Source: Methylobacterium pseudosasicola (GTDB taxonomy: Bacteria > Pseudomonadota > Alphaproteobacteria > Rhizobiales > Beijerinckiaceae). From it: DNA of 64,000 bases. A program made the position numbers and the translations under genes. Each line of letters begins with the position of its first letter. Within the stretch, counting starts at the first letter, position 1. Positions 56,057 through 64,000 of the stretch are shown piece by piece. The stretch covers positions 147,364-211,363 of the forward strand of contig NZ_FOTK01000007.1 in the NCBI RefSeq assembly GCF_900114535.1, given 5' to 3'. A model generated the notes under the pieces. That model made no database searches. It had not been told where the DNA came from and worked only from the letters and a program-made list of their open reading frames with translations.

Positions 56057-56215
56057 ATGACCCTGTTGCTCGCGTTGCTGTTGCTGCCCCTCGCCCTCGC
56101 CATCGTGCTGGCCCGCGGCGAGCCGGTGCGCACCATCAGCTGCCTCGGCGCCATGGGCGTCGGCTGCTTCATCGCCTGCTGGAGCGTGATGGGGCTGCTG
56201 CGTCACCGGGCCTGA
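56057..56215 (+). CDS. 52-residue hydrophobic small protein
   Basis: ATG 56057 is preceded by ACGGAG with 6-nt spacing. The product (MTLLLALLLLPLALAIVLARG, then TISCLGAMGVGCFIACWSVMGLL) has two hydrophobic helices and three cysteines, ending RHRA. Codon bias is strongly GC3. It is a likely two-pass membrane miniprotein with no recognised family. Confidence 0.5.
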   Translation: MTLLLALLLLPLALAIVLARGEPVRTISCLGAMGVGCFIACWSVMGLLRHRA

Positions 56216-56226
56216 GCCGGGACACC

Positions 56227-56427
56227 TCACAGAAAGCCGTTGGCGCGGGGGACACCGGCGAGGTTTCGCCCGGCCCGCGCCACGAGCTGCGCGAAGGCCA
56301 TCGCGGCCGCCGTCGCCTGCGCCTGGGACGGGAAATCGCGCCGGGACTCGACCACCGTCTCCTCGGTCTCGTTCACGAGGACCCAGGACCAGTGCGATCG
56401 GTTGCTGGCGCGAATCTCGAAGCGCAC
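56227..56427 (-). CDS. Small YegP/DUF1508-like protein
   Basis: 66 residues from GTG 56427. The pattern MRFEIRASNRSHWSWVLVNETEETVVESRRDFPSQAQA resembles one unit of the DUF1508/YegP fold (FEI-x-K...WR-L-x2-NG-x-VIA-S-x-F-x-S-x2-A). A single unit is half the usual two-repeat YegP. Function unknown. Confidence 0.6.
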   Translation of the reverse strand: MRFEIRASNRSHWSWVLVNETEETVVESRRDFPSQAQATAAAMAFAQLVARAGRNLAGVPRANGFL

Positions 56428-56836
56428 TGGCTCACCGCCGATTCACAACGTGCCGCCAAAAGCTCAGCATGGACCGGTGACAGGGGGATGACGGCCCCCG
56501 ATCCCGGTGATGCATCCGAGAATCCCGCGGCTCCCGATGCCCGCTCGGGAACGTCCACCGCGCTTAGCCGTTGAAATGTCTGATACCGTACGCAGGCCGG
56601 AATGTCGCACCGCATCCCTTGACCGGGTTACCCGGAACCGGTTCGATCCCACTGCGACAGGATGCAAGCTTCCTGCTTCGTTCTGCAGCCTCCGCGCCTC
56701 ATGGTCCGGTCGTCACCCCGGCTCCTGCATGCGGCAGGTGCCTCGTTCGACGGACCGTCCTCCCCTCACCTGTTGCCCCAAATCAGCGGTCGTGTGTGCG
56801 GCCTCTCTGGCCGAGGCGACGAAGCGGACCGAATCG
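56428..56836. other. Intergenic region with no recognised feature
   Basis: About 410 nt. Several overlapping frames exist but none has coherent coding bias. It should contain promoters for the flanking genes. Confidence 0.35.
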
Positions 56837-57076
56837 ATGGCGGACGGCAGCGGAACCTCGGTCGAACGGTCGCGCCGAACACTCCAGAACCTTGCGAAGA
56901 CGCTCGGATGCTCGACCGAGGTTTTCTTCGGCGAGACGCCGCCCGACCATCTCGCGGACGCCGAAGAATTGCTCGGCCTGTGGCTTTCGATCGCGGACTC
57001 GTCGGAAAGGCTTCGCGTTCTGGACTTCGCCCGCGCCATCAAAGCCGCCGCTGATGCCAAGACCGACGACGACTGA
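56837..57076 (+). CDS. Short protein resembling the C-terminal part of an XRE-type regulator
   Basis: 79 residues from ATG 56837. The segment RRTLQNLAKTLGCSTEVFFGE looks like the last helix of an HTH_3 domain, and EELLGLWLSIADSSERLRVLDFARAI resembles the tail of Rhizobiales XRE regulators. The recognition helix and earlier half of the HTH are missing, so it is either a truncated regulator or a small protein lacking DNA binding. Tex follows after about 80 nt. Confidence 0.55.
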   Translation: MADGSGTSVERSRRTLQNLAKTLGCSTEVFFGETPPDHLADAEELLGLWLSIADSSERLRVLDFARAIKAAADAKTDDD

Positions 57077-57154
57077 CCGGCTTTCCCCCGGCGCCTTGCA
57101 TCCGACCGTGCGGCGGCTATGGCAGGGCCCCGCCCTTCGCCCGCCGGAGCCCGC

Positions 57155-59473
57155 ATGACATCCGTGAACGCGCTGATCGCCGAAGAACTCGGGGTCGGGG
57201 AAGCGCAGGTCGCCGCCACCGTGGCGCTGCTCGATGGTGGCGCGACCGTCCCGTTCATCGCCCGCTACCGCAAGGAGAATACCGGCGGCCTCGACGACGC
57301 GCAGCTACGCAAGCTCGACGAGCGCCTCGGCTACCTGCGCGACCTCAACGAGCGCCGGACCACCATCGTCGAGAGCATCCGCGCCCAGGGCAAGCTGACG
57401 CCGCCGCTCGCCGTCGCCCTCGCCGCCGCCGACACCAAGGCGCGGCTGGAAGATCTCTACCTGCCCTACCGGCCCAAGCGTCGTTCAAAGGCCCATACCG
57501 CCCGGGAGGCCGGGCTCGAGCCCCTGGCCCAGGCGCTGCTGGCGAAGCCCGAGATCGCGCCTGAGCGCGCCGCGGCGCCGTTCGTGTCCGCCGACACGGG
57601 CATCGCCGATACGGAGGCCGCCCTGGAAGGCGCCAAGGCGATCCTGATCGAGCATTTTGCCGAGGATGCCGACTTGGTCGGCCGGCTGCGCGCGGATTTC
57701 TGGCGCTGCGGCCAACTTGCTTCGAAGATGCGCAAGGGCAAGGCTGCCGAAGGCGCGAAATTTTCGGATTACTTCGCATGGAGCGAGTGCCTGGAACGGA
57801 TGCCGTCGCATCGGATCCTGGCGATCTTTCGCGGAGAACGCGAAGGCGTGCTCGATGTCGATCTCGCTGCCGAAGGCGAGGATTCGGAACCCGGGAAGCC
57901 CGGTCCGTTCGAGACCGCGATCTGCAGCCGGCATCGCATCGCGGCCCGAGGTCGGCCGGGGGATGCCTGGCTGATGGAGGTCGTGCGCACCGCCTGGCGC
58001 ACCAAGATTCGGACCGGGATCAAGCAGGATCTGCGCACCCGCCTGTTCGAGCGCGCCGAGGACGAGGCTGTAAAAGTCTTTGCCGGCAACCTGAAAGATC
58101 TGCTGCTCGCCGCCCCCGCCGGTGGGCGGGCGACGCTGGGGCTCGATCCCGGCTACCGGAACGGCGTGAAGGTCGCGGTGGCGGATGCGACCGGCCGGAT
58201 CGTGGCGGTGGAGACCACCTACCCGCACGAGCCGCAGCGGCGCTGGAAGGAGGCGGTTGCGAGCCTCGGTCGGCTCTGCCGCCAGCACCGGGTCGAATTG
58301 ATCGCCATCGGCAACGGCACGGCCTCCCGGGAGACCGAGCGGCTGGCCGCCGAGATCGTGGCGGCCAATCCCGACCTGACGCTCGCGAAAGTTACCGTCT
58401 CGGAGGCCGGCGCCTCGGTCTACTCGGCCTCGGAGATCGCCTCGCGGGAGTTGCCTGATCTCGACGTGTCCCATCGCGGCGCCGCCTCGATCGCCCGCCG
58501 GCTCCAGGATCCCCTCGCCGAACTGGTGAAGATCGATCCGAAATCGATCGGGGTCGGGCAGTACCAGCACGACGTCAGCGAGACGAAGCTGTCGCGCCAG
58601 CTCTCGGCGGTGGTCGAGGATGCGGTGAACGCGGTGGGCGTCGATGTGAACACCGCCTCCCCGGCCCTGCTCGCCCAGGTCTCGGGCCTCGGCGCGTCGA
58701 TGGCCGACCGGATCGTGGCGCACCGGGACGCCAACGGCCCATTCCGGACGCGGACGGCCCTCAAGAAGGTGCAGGGTCTCGGTCCCAAGACCTTCGAGCT
58801 GGCCGCCGGCTTCCTGCGCATCCAGGGCGGCGACGATCCGCTCGACGCCTCCGGGGTCCACCCGGAATCCTATCCGGTGGTGCGCCGGATCCTGCAGGCG
58901 ACCAAGAGCGACATCCGCGTGCTGCTCGGCAACACCGCGACCCTGAGCCAGCTCGCCCCCGAGGCCTTCGCCGACGACCGCTTCGGGCCGCCGACCGTGC
59001 GCGACATCATCAGCGAGCTGGAGAAGCCCGGCCGCGATCCGCGCCCGGCCTTCAAGACGGCAAGTTTTCAGGAGGGCGTCGAGACAATCGGCGATCTCCG
59101 GCCCGGCATGCAGCTCGAAGGCGTAGTCACCAACGTCGCGGCCTTCGGCGCCTTCGTGGATATCGGCGTCCACCAGGACGGTTTGGTCCACATCTCCGCG
59201 ATGGCACGCCGGCGCATCGCCTCGCCCGCCGAAGTGGTCCGGACCGGCGAGGTCGTCCGGGTCCTGGTGCTGAGCGTCGATGTCCCGCGCAAGCGCATCG
59301 CCTTGTCGATGCGGCTCGACGACCCGATCGAGGCGGGCGCGCAGCCACGGCGCGCCAGCGAACCCGCCCCCGACCCGCGGCGGATGCAATCCAAGCCGAC
59401 GCCGGCAACCGGCGGTGGGGCCTTGGCCGACGCGCTCCGGCGGGCGGGGGCCGCCCCGTCCAAAAGAAACTGA
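57155..59473 (+). CDS. tex: Transcription accessory protein Tex
   Basis: 772-residue RNA-binding protein. Tex N-terminal domain (VPFIARYRKENTGGLDDAQLRKLDERL near 30), YqgF/RuvC-like fold (LGLDPGYRNGVKVAVAD near 330), helix-hairpin-helix region (VNTASPALLAQVSGLGASMADRIVAHR near 505) and C-terminal S1 domain (GMQLEGVVTNVAAFGAFVDIGVHQDGLVHIS near 650). ATG 57155 has GGAG upstream and fits the family better than ATG 57119. The basic Pro-rich tail is usual in Alphaproteobacteria. Confidence 0.95.
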   Translation: MTSVNALIAEELGVGEAQVAATVALLDGGATVPFIARYRKENTGGLDDAQLRKLDERLGYLRDLNERRTTIVESIRAQGKLTPPLAVALAAADTKARLEDLYLPYRPKRRSKAHTAREAGLEPLAQALLAKPEIAPERAAAPFVSADTGIADTEAALEGAKAILIEHFAEDADLVGRLRADFWRCGQLASKMRKGKAAEGAKFSDYFAWSECLERMPSHRILAIFRGEREGVLDVDLAAEGEDSEPGKPGPFETAICSRHRIAARGRPGDAWLMEVVRTAWRTKIRTGIKQDLRTRLFERAEDEAVKVFAGNLKDLLLAAPAGGRATLGLDPGYRNGVKVAVADATGRIVAVETTYPHEPQRRWKEAVASLGRLCRQHRVELIAIGNGTASRETERLAAEIVAANPDLTLAKVTVSEAGASVYSASEIASRELPDLDVSHRGAASIARRLQDPLAELVKIDPKSIGVGQYQHDVSETKLSRQLSAVVEDAVNAVGVDVNTASPALLAQVSGLGASMADRIVAHRDANGPFRTRTALKKVQGLGPKTFELAAGFLRIQGGDDPLDASGVHPESYPVVRRILQATKSDIRVLLGNTATLSQLAPEAFADDRFGPPTVRDIISELEKPGRDPRPAFKTASFQEGVETIGDLRPGMQLEGVVTNVAAFGAFVDIGVHQDGLVHISAMARRRIASPAEVVRTGEVVRVLVLSVDVPRKRIALSMRLDDPIEAGAQPRRASEPAPDPRRMQSKPTPATGGGALADALRRAGAAPSKRN

Positions 59474-59492
59474 CCCGGGCGCACAAAAAGAA

Positions 59493-59517
59493 ACGGCCGG
59501 GGCAAGGCCCCGGCCGT
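59493..59517 (-). terminator. Flagellin terminator
   Basis: An 11-bp perfect stem ACGGCCGGGGC/GCCCCGGCCGT with a 3-nt loop. On the minus strand it is followed by TTTCTTTTTG, a good U-tract for the flagellin gene ending at 59541. It also follows tex on the plus strand. Confidence 0.85.
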
Positions 59518-59540
59518 CTCGGTGTCGATGTGGCTGAGAC

Positions 59541-60734
59541 TTAGCGCAGGAGCTGCAGGATGCCCTGCTGAGCCGTGTTGGCCAGCGACAGGGCCGAGAT
59601 GCCCAGCGACTGACGGGTCGACAGGGCCTGCGAGTTCGCAGCCTCCTGGTTCAGATCCGCCGCCGTCAGGTTCGACGAGCCGGTATCGAGCACGTTGATC
59701 AGGTTCTTGCTGAAGTCCTGACGGTTCTGCACCACCGACAGGTTCGAACCGAAGGTCGAAGCATCGGTACGCAGCTGGCTGGACGCGGTCGTCAGCTTGC
59801 CCAGGGTCGTGTTGATGTCGCCGTTGAGCAGGAAGTTGCCCTGCCCGACCGTCGAGGTCTTCGCCGACGTGCTGGTGATCGAGGTCAGGCCGAGGCCGCT
59901 CGAAGTCTCGTCGGTCGCCGTGACCGTGAGGTTCGAGTTGCCCTTCGGGTTGAACTTGATCGTCAGGTTGTTGTTGTCGCCCTTGCCGTTGATCAGGTTC
60001 GTGCCGTTGTAGCTCGAATCACCGGCGAGCTGATCGATCTGGGTCAGCAGGCTGTTGTACTGCGAAGCCAGCGTCGCCCGGGCCGAGACGCCGGACACGC
60101 TCAGGTCCGAGCTCTGGCCGACCGCCGTGGTCGTGCCGTAGGTCGGGCCGGAAGAGGCCGTGCCGCCGGAGAAGCCGAGGGCCGTCTGATCGGCCGAGCT
60201 CTTGAATTCCACGTCCGAGGACGCGTTCATCACGATCTTGGTGCCGTCGGTGCTCTTGGAGAAGCTGCCGGCGCCGACTGCGGTGTTGAGCTTGGTCAGG
60301 GCCTGGTCGAGGGTGTCGGTCGAGGCCAGGGCAACGGTGGTCGCCGAGCCGTTGACGTAGAGGTTGAGCGTGGTGTTGGCGGCCGGGGCCGAGTAGGCGG
60401 TCGAGGCGGTGCCGGTGGTGGTGATCTGGGTGGACAGGGCCTGGTTGGCGACTGACTTGGCCTGATCGACCAGCTTCTGGATCGAGGTGATGCCCTGGTT
60501 GGCGGCCTGGATCGACTGGATGCCGTTGGAGATACCGTCGAGCAGGTTGCCGAGGTCGCCCGAACGCTGGCTGAGGGACTGGGAGGTGAAGAAGCTTACC
60601 GGATTGTCGAGGGCCGAGGAGACCTTCAGGCCGGTGGAGAGCCGGTTCTGAGTGGTCGCGGTCAGCGAGGCCGTATCCTGCAGGGAGAGCAGGTTCTGGC
60701 GGGTGGCGGCGGTGAGGGTGACGCTGGAAGACAT
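59541..60734 (-). CDS. fliC: Flagellin
   Basis: 397-residue filament subunit. Conserved D0/D1 N-terminus (SSVTLTAATRQNLLSLQDTA, RLSTGLKVSSALDNPVSFFTS, DGISNGIQSIQAANQGITSI) and C-terminus (LNQEAANSQALSTRQSLGIS, ending QQGILQLLR) with a Ser/Thr/Gly-rich variable centre (about 100-250). The many exposed Ser/Thr residues suit O-glycosylation. The gene is strongly biased to preferred codons. It stands alone, with a TPR glycosyltransferase next on the same strand. Confidence 0.97.
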   Translation of the reverse strand: MSSSVTLTAATRQNLLSLQDTASLTATTQNRLSTGLKVSSALDNPVSFFTSQSLSQRSGDLGNLLDGISNGIQSIQAANQGITSIQKLVDQAKSVANQALSTQITTTGTASTAYSAPAANTTLNLYVNGSATTVALASTDTLDQALTKLNTAVGAGSFSKSTDGTKIVMNASSDVEFKSSADQTALGFSGGTASSGPTYGTTTAVGQSSDLSVSGVSARATLASQYNSLLTQIDQLAGDSSYNGTNLINGKGDNNNLTIKFNPKGNSNLTVTATDETSSGLGLTSITSTSAKTSTVGQGNFLLNGDINTTLGKLTTASSQLRTDASTFGSNLSVVQNRQDFSKNLINVLDTGSSNLTAADLNQEAANSQALSTRQSLGISALSLANTAQQGILQLLR

Positions 60735-60784
60735 CGGGTCGATCCTTTTGATCGCGAAGCCGTCTTATTGGCGGCTCCTGCGGT

Positions 60785-60813
60785 GTATCGCCCGGCGACT
60801 TGCTGAGACCTTA
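60785..60813 (-). promoter_or_regulatory. Possible sigma-28-like flagellin promoter
   Basis: The minus strand reads TAAGGTCT, 13 nt, GGCGATAC, resembling TAAAGTTT-N11-GCCGATAA with six matches in each box and slightly long spacing. It lies about 50 nt before the flagellin ATG. Confidence 0.25.
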
Positions 60814-61349
60814 ATTCGATTCTCCAAAAAATGTATCTGCGAGACATCGTTAATAAGTTTTTTTCGCGAACGAATAGAAATTGTTCGAACTCTTGCTCCC
60901 GCTCTATATCAAGATTGCGATCGTTTTATTTCTGTCATTGACGAGGCCAAGTCCTGATTGCTTAGCAAGACGACTATGAGCTCGACTGATATTCGGCGGT
61001 CAAATGCCAAGTCGATCCATTTGACAGCGCCTGCGGCCGACCCGAGCTTCGCCATCAGGGCCTGGGCCCTGCGGCCCAAAGGCGGATCATGGGCGGCCCT
61101 CACGCGCGGGACAAACAGGATCGTTGTGATCAGCCGAGAGCCGCGTCACAGGTTTTGACGCTCCCGGAATCCGCTGAACAGTGTGCGCAAGATCCGGCGG
61201 GCAACACGGGGCTCGGAACGCGCGGCACCGGACCGTGAAAGCCGTTCAGCGCGTCGGATAAACGATCGATCACCCCTGCGCCTGGCGCGATCGAGCGCGG
61301 CACTAGCGACGTCGCAACCTCTTCGCGCGGGCGCCGACGCTCCGCCGAT
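60814..61349. other. Intergenic region upstream of flagellin
   Basis: About 535 nt. 60820-60950 is AT-rich; the rest is GC-rich without a convincing gene. A 60-codon frame from ATG 60976 has only moderate coding bias and was not called. Confidence 0.35.
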
Positions 61350-61384
61350 CCCAGACGGGATCCACCGCCTTGCTTCCGTCTGGG
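61350..61384 (-). terminator. Terminator-like hairpin after the glycosyltransferase
   Basis: A perfect 9-bp stem CCCAGACGG/CCGTCTGGG with a 17-nt loop lies 7 nt beyond the stop of the 61392-63533 gene. It lacks a T-tract. Confidence 0.45.
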
Positions 61385-61391
61385 TCGCGCC

Positions 61392-63533
61392 TCAGGCCTG
61401 CCCCTCGGACAGCCAGGCCCGCCACATCCCCCGGAACGCCGCGTCGACATCGGCGGCGAGGCCGGCATGGTCCATCAGCGGGCTGGCATGCAGGCGCTCG
61501 CGCAGCCCATGCCGGACCGTCCGCAAGCGCTCACGATCGCAGGCCAGATCCCGGGCGATCGCCACGTAATCCGCCTGGCTGTCGGCGATCAGCTCGGGTA
61601 GGCCCATCGCGGTGAGCACCGAGACGCCGGTGCGCGCCGCCGCGTGGCCGCCGCGCAGCGTCACGAACGGCACGCCCATCGACAGGGTATCGTAGCTCGT
61701 CGTACCGCCGTTATATGGGTACGGATCCAGGGCGATATCCACCCGGTGGTAGAGTTCGTGGTAGCCGCTGTTGACCCGCGGCTGGAAGATCACCCGATCG
61801 AGGGGCAGGCCCGCCGCGGTGAGACGCGTCTCGACCGACTCGCGGACCTCCGGCGTGCCGATGTCGCCCACCACCATGAACAGCCGCGCATCCGAGACCG
61901 CCGACAGGATCGCGGCCCAGGTCTTCAGCGCGTCGTCGCAGACCTTGGTCAGGCGGTTGAAGCAGCCGAAGGTGATGTGGCCCGCATCCTCGAACGGCGC
62001 CCGCGCGCGCACCGGCGGAAGATCGTCGACGCCGGCATAGGTGGCGGTCACCCGCGGCAGGCGCCAGAGCCGCTCCGCATGCACGGGCTCTGCGAGGCCG
62101 ACCGGATCGGTGGTCGGGTCCGTGAGGCGATAATCGATCGCTGTCAGCCCCGTGGTGCCGGGATGCCCGATCCAGGTCACCTGCACGGGCGCGGGCTTGC
62201 GGGCGAAGACCAGCAGGCGATTGCCGGCGCTGTGGCCGGACAGGTCGACCAGGATGTCGATGGCGTCGGCCTCGATCCGATCGGCCGCCTGGTCGTCGTC
62301 GAGGCCGGCGAGGTTGAGCCAGCCGTCGAACAGCGTCTTGAGCTGCTCCGAGACCGCGTCCTCGCTCGCATGCGTCATGTAGGCCAGCACCGTGATGCCG
62401 TCCCGATCGATGGCGCGCAGATACGGCTCGAAGAAGCGGACCAGGGCGTGGTTGCAGAAATCGCCCGAGACGAAGCCGACGCGCAGGCGGCGATCCGGGT
62501 CGCGATCGTTGGCGAAGGGGCGGCGGCGCAGGAGCAGGTCGGCGTAGCGGCGGCCATAGGCCAGCGCGTCGGCGGCGTATTCCGCATGCGGGATATCGGC
62601 GGCGTACAGCTTGGCGAACAGGCGGTTGGAGGCGACGAACAGCTTGGTCGGATCGAGACCGAGGGCGCGGTCGAAAGCCTCCACCGCCTCGCCCAGGCGC
62701 CCGAGGGCCAGCAGGGCGCTGCCGCGATTGCTGTGCGCGCCGGCATTGCCGGGCTCCAGGTCGATCGCGCGCTCGGCGTGCCGCAGGGCCTCGCCGTACC
62801 GGAACCGGCGTTGGTAGACGCCGGCGAGGTTGGCATGCGCCATCGCGAGATCCGGATCGAGCTCGAGGGCCTTCTCCAGGGCGGAGATGGCGCCATCGTG
62901 GTCGCCGCGATTGGTGAGGACCGAGCTGAGGCCGCTGAAGAACAGCGCATTCTCGGGCTCGCGGTAGAGCGCGATGCTGATCAGGTCGTAGGCGAGCTCG
63001 GGGCGGTTCGTGCGGGCCGCGACGGCGCCGGCGAGGTAGGTCGCATGGGCGTGGGTGTCGTCGAGGAGGAGCACGAGATCCAGCAGCGCCTCCGCCGGGC
63101 GGTACTCACCCCGGTCGTAGTGAATCTGCGCGGCCGCGAAGGTGCGCTCCATGAAGGCCGCGTCGAGGGTCTTTGCCTCGGGACCGAAACTCTGCGCCCT
63201 GTAGCGCTCCAGGATCGCCCGCGCGTCCGGCTGCCGGTCGACGGCGAGCAGCGCGGTGGCCAGCGCCAGCCAGTAGCCCGGGCGCTCGGGCGCCCCCCGC
63301 AACGCCGTGACGAAATGGGGCACGGCCTTCTCCGGCGCGCGGCTCGCCGCGAGTTGGCCTAGCTCGTAATGCGCTTCGGGATGGTCGGGCTCGGCGCCGA
63401 GCATGCGCCGCAGGCTGGATTCGGCCCGGTCGAAACGGCCGGCCGCCCGATGGTCCCGGGCCTTCGCCAAGCTGCGCATGGAGGCCGCCGCCGGCGCAGC
63501 ACCGCGTGCCCGCCCGCCATATTGATCGAGCAT
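61392..63533 (-). CDS. TPR-domain O-linked glycosyltransferase (GT41), probable flagellin glycosyltransferase
   Basis: 713 residues. N-terminal half is TPR repeats (about 20-310; for example AMAHANLAGVYQRRFRYGEALRHAERAIDLEPG and AGAHSNRGSALLALGRLGEAVEAFDRAL). The C-terminal half is an O-GlcNAc-transferase-like GT41 domain: LRVGFVSGDFCNHALVRFFEP, ILVDLSGHSAGNRLLVFA, PAPVQVTWIGHPGTTGL, FGCFNRLTKV, DIALDPYPYNGGTTSYDTLSMGVP. In Caulobacter FlmG, a TPR glycosyltransferase of this type glycosylates flagellins; adjacency to flagellin supports the same role here. Confidence 0.88.
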   Translation of the reverse strand: MLDQYGGRARGAAPAAASMRSLAKARDHRAAGRFDRAESSLRRMLGAEPDHPEAHYELGQLAASRAPEKAVPHFVTALRGAPERPGYWLALATALLAVDRQPDARAILERYRAQSFGPEAKTLDAAFMERTFAAAQIHYDRGEYRPAEALLDLVLLLDDTHAHATYLAGAVAARTNRPELAYDLISIALYREPENALFFSGLSSVLTNRGDHDGAISALEKALELDPDLAMAHANLAGVYQRRFRYGEALRHAERAIDLEPGNAGAHSNRGSALLALGRLGEAVEAFDRALGLDPTKLFVASNRLFAKLYAADIPHAEYAADALAYGRRYADLLLRRRPFANDRDPDRRLRVGFVSGDFCNHALVRFFEPYLRAIDRDGITVLAYMTHASEDAVSEQLKTLFDGWLNLAGLDDDQAADRIEADAIDILVDLSGHSAGNRLLVFARKPAPVQVTWIGHPGTTGLTAIDYRLTDPTTDPVGLAEPVHAERLWRLPRVTATYAGVDDLPPVRARAPFEDAGHITFGCFNRLTKVCDDALKTWAAILSAVSDARLFMVVGDIGTPEVRESVETRLTAAGLPLDRVIFQPRVNSGYHELYHRVDIALDPYPYNGGTTSYDTLSMGVPFVTLRGGHAAARTGVSVLTAMGLPELIADSQADYVAIARDLACDRERLRTVRHGLRERLHASPLMDHAGLAADVDAAFRGMWRAWLSEGQA

Positions 63534-63667
63534 TCCACGCCCTCCCGTCGCGCGGAGATTGCGAAAGCAGGGTTAAGGACGCGTAAATCCGGCCGAGATT
63601 TGCGTTATCGGGCGTATCGACGGCTCGTCGTAGTGAGGGGGCTCGGGCCCGAAACGTGCGGGGATAA

Positions 63668-64000
63668 TGATCGGCCCCCACGGGGTGGTCCAAGGTTAAA
63701 GTTAGTGCACGGTTGGCCGCTCCACCACGGGTAGCTTGGCCGGCGGAGCTGGTCGGGCGAGCGCAGCCGGCCAAGCGGTGAAGGCTGGCATGAACACTTC
63801 CGGTGCCGGCGGCCGGTATCCCAGTGAGGCGTGCGGGCGTACGGTGTTGTAGTGCCGCCTCCAGCTTTCGATCACGATCTGCGCCTCCCTGAGTGTGTAG
63901 AAGATTTCGCCGTTTAGAAGTTCGTCACGAATCCGTGCGTTGAAGCTTTCGACGTAGCCATTCTCCCATGGTGAGCCTGGAGCGATGTAAGCCGTCTTGG
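63668..64000 (-). mobile_element. IS3-family insertion sequence, right end, cut by window edge
   Basis: The 3' part of a transposase gene is followed by a probable terminal repeat beginning TGATCGGCCCCCACGGGGTG at 63668, with the TG end typical of IS3-family elements. The rest of the element lies beyond 64000, so target duplication and left repeat cannot be checked. Confidence 0.75.
63702..64000 (-). CDS. IS3-family transposase orfB, C-terminal part (partial)
   Basis: The frame enters from the right edge and stops at TAA 63704-63702. The product [33 protein letters not shown]... with [19 protein letters not shown] is the end of the DDE integrase core (rve) of IS3/IS407-type transposases; the catalytic Glu is the E in NGYVESFN. 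A Pro/Ala-rich tail ends VERPTVH. The 5' portion is outside the window. Confidence 0.9.
   Translation of the reverse strand, partial: KTAYIAPGSPWENGYVESFNARIRDELLNGEIFYTLREAQIVIESWRRHYNTVRPHASLGYRPPAPEVFMPAFTAWPAALARPAPPAKLPVVERPTVH

Noticed and set aside
60976..61158. 60-codon frame upstream of flagellin
   Set aside because: Only moderate third-position GC bias, no ribosome-binding site, and it lies in a region that should hold the flagellin promoter.
61644..63362. 572-residue plus-strand frame opposite the GT41 gene
   Set aside because: Antisense shadow; the minus strand gives clear TPR repeats and a GT41 domain.

Overview
The window is GC-rich DNA (clearly over 60% G+C by eye) with alphaproteobacterial gene content: rph-rdgB beside hrcA, maf-yacG-tRNA-Phe, GapR/DUF2312, DUF4175, DUF2852, DUF1236, DUF3108, ftsEX flanked by an MJ0042 zinc-ribbon gene, long-form HPF with PtsN, and opgGH. 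With the ETF/hydroxybutyryl-CoA dehydrogenase cluster, intracellular PHB depolymerase and two Rhizobiales-type intergenic palindromes, it best fits a chromosome of the Hyphomicrobiales, most likely Methylobacterium or a close relative. The genus call is inference from gene style, not from a marker gene.

Layout. 1-2.6 kb: rdgB, rph and divergent hrcA. 2.7-7.1 kb: two tandem dCache chemoreceptors. 7.4-12.5 kb: a Gly-rich DUF1236 protein, kgtP, a secreted alpha/beta hydrolase, gapR and purC. 12.6-18.4 kb: a third chemoreceptor, an AT-rich gap, a Crp/Fnr regulator, a PAS protein and a ketopantoate-reductase-like protein. 19-23.4 kb: tRNA-Phe, yacG, maf, small genes, phaZ and a low-GC methyltransferase. 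23.5-31.2 kb: DUF4175, a HIG1-like protein, a PagL-like deacylase, a cobalamin adenosyltransferase, etfBA and hbd. 31.2-39.6 kb: quinone oxidoreductase, upp, a fourth chemoreceptor, a TetR regulator, a thioredoxin-like protein and a GT2 glycosyltransferase. 39.7-44.8 kb: four tandem AraC-type regulator paralogues. 45-59.5 kb: zinc-ribbon gene, ftsEX, ydcF, ptsN-hpf, opgGH, a manganese-cupin, DUF3108 and tex. 59.5-64 kb: flagellin, a TPR/GT41 glycosyltransferase and a truncated IS3-family element running off the edge.

Themes. Motility and sensing are over-represented: four chemoreceptors with near-identical signalling cassettes but three kinds of sensor domain, plus flagellin beside its probable O-glycosyltransferase. 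Carbon and energy storage genes (phaZ, hbd, etfBA, adenosyltransferase, kgtP) and envelope genes (opgGH, ftsEX, ydcF, PagL-like) make up much of the rest.

The most unusual structure is the array of four AraC paralogues. They are all on the minus strand, all start with GTG, three are exactly 318 residues long, and no other gene lies between them. Each carries a related 26-bp element starting 69-73 nt upstream of its GTG, which suggests a self-regulating or cross-regulating array. Conspicuous AT-rich intergenic islands sit beside the third and fourth chemoreceptors and inside the AraC array.
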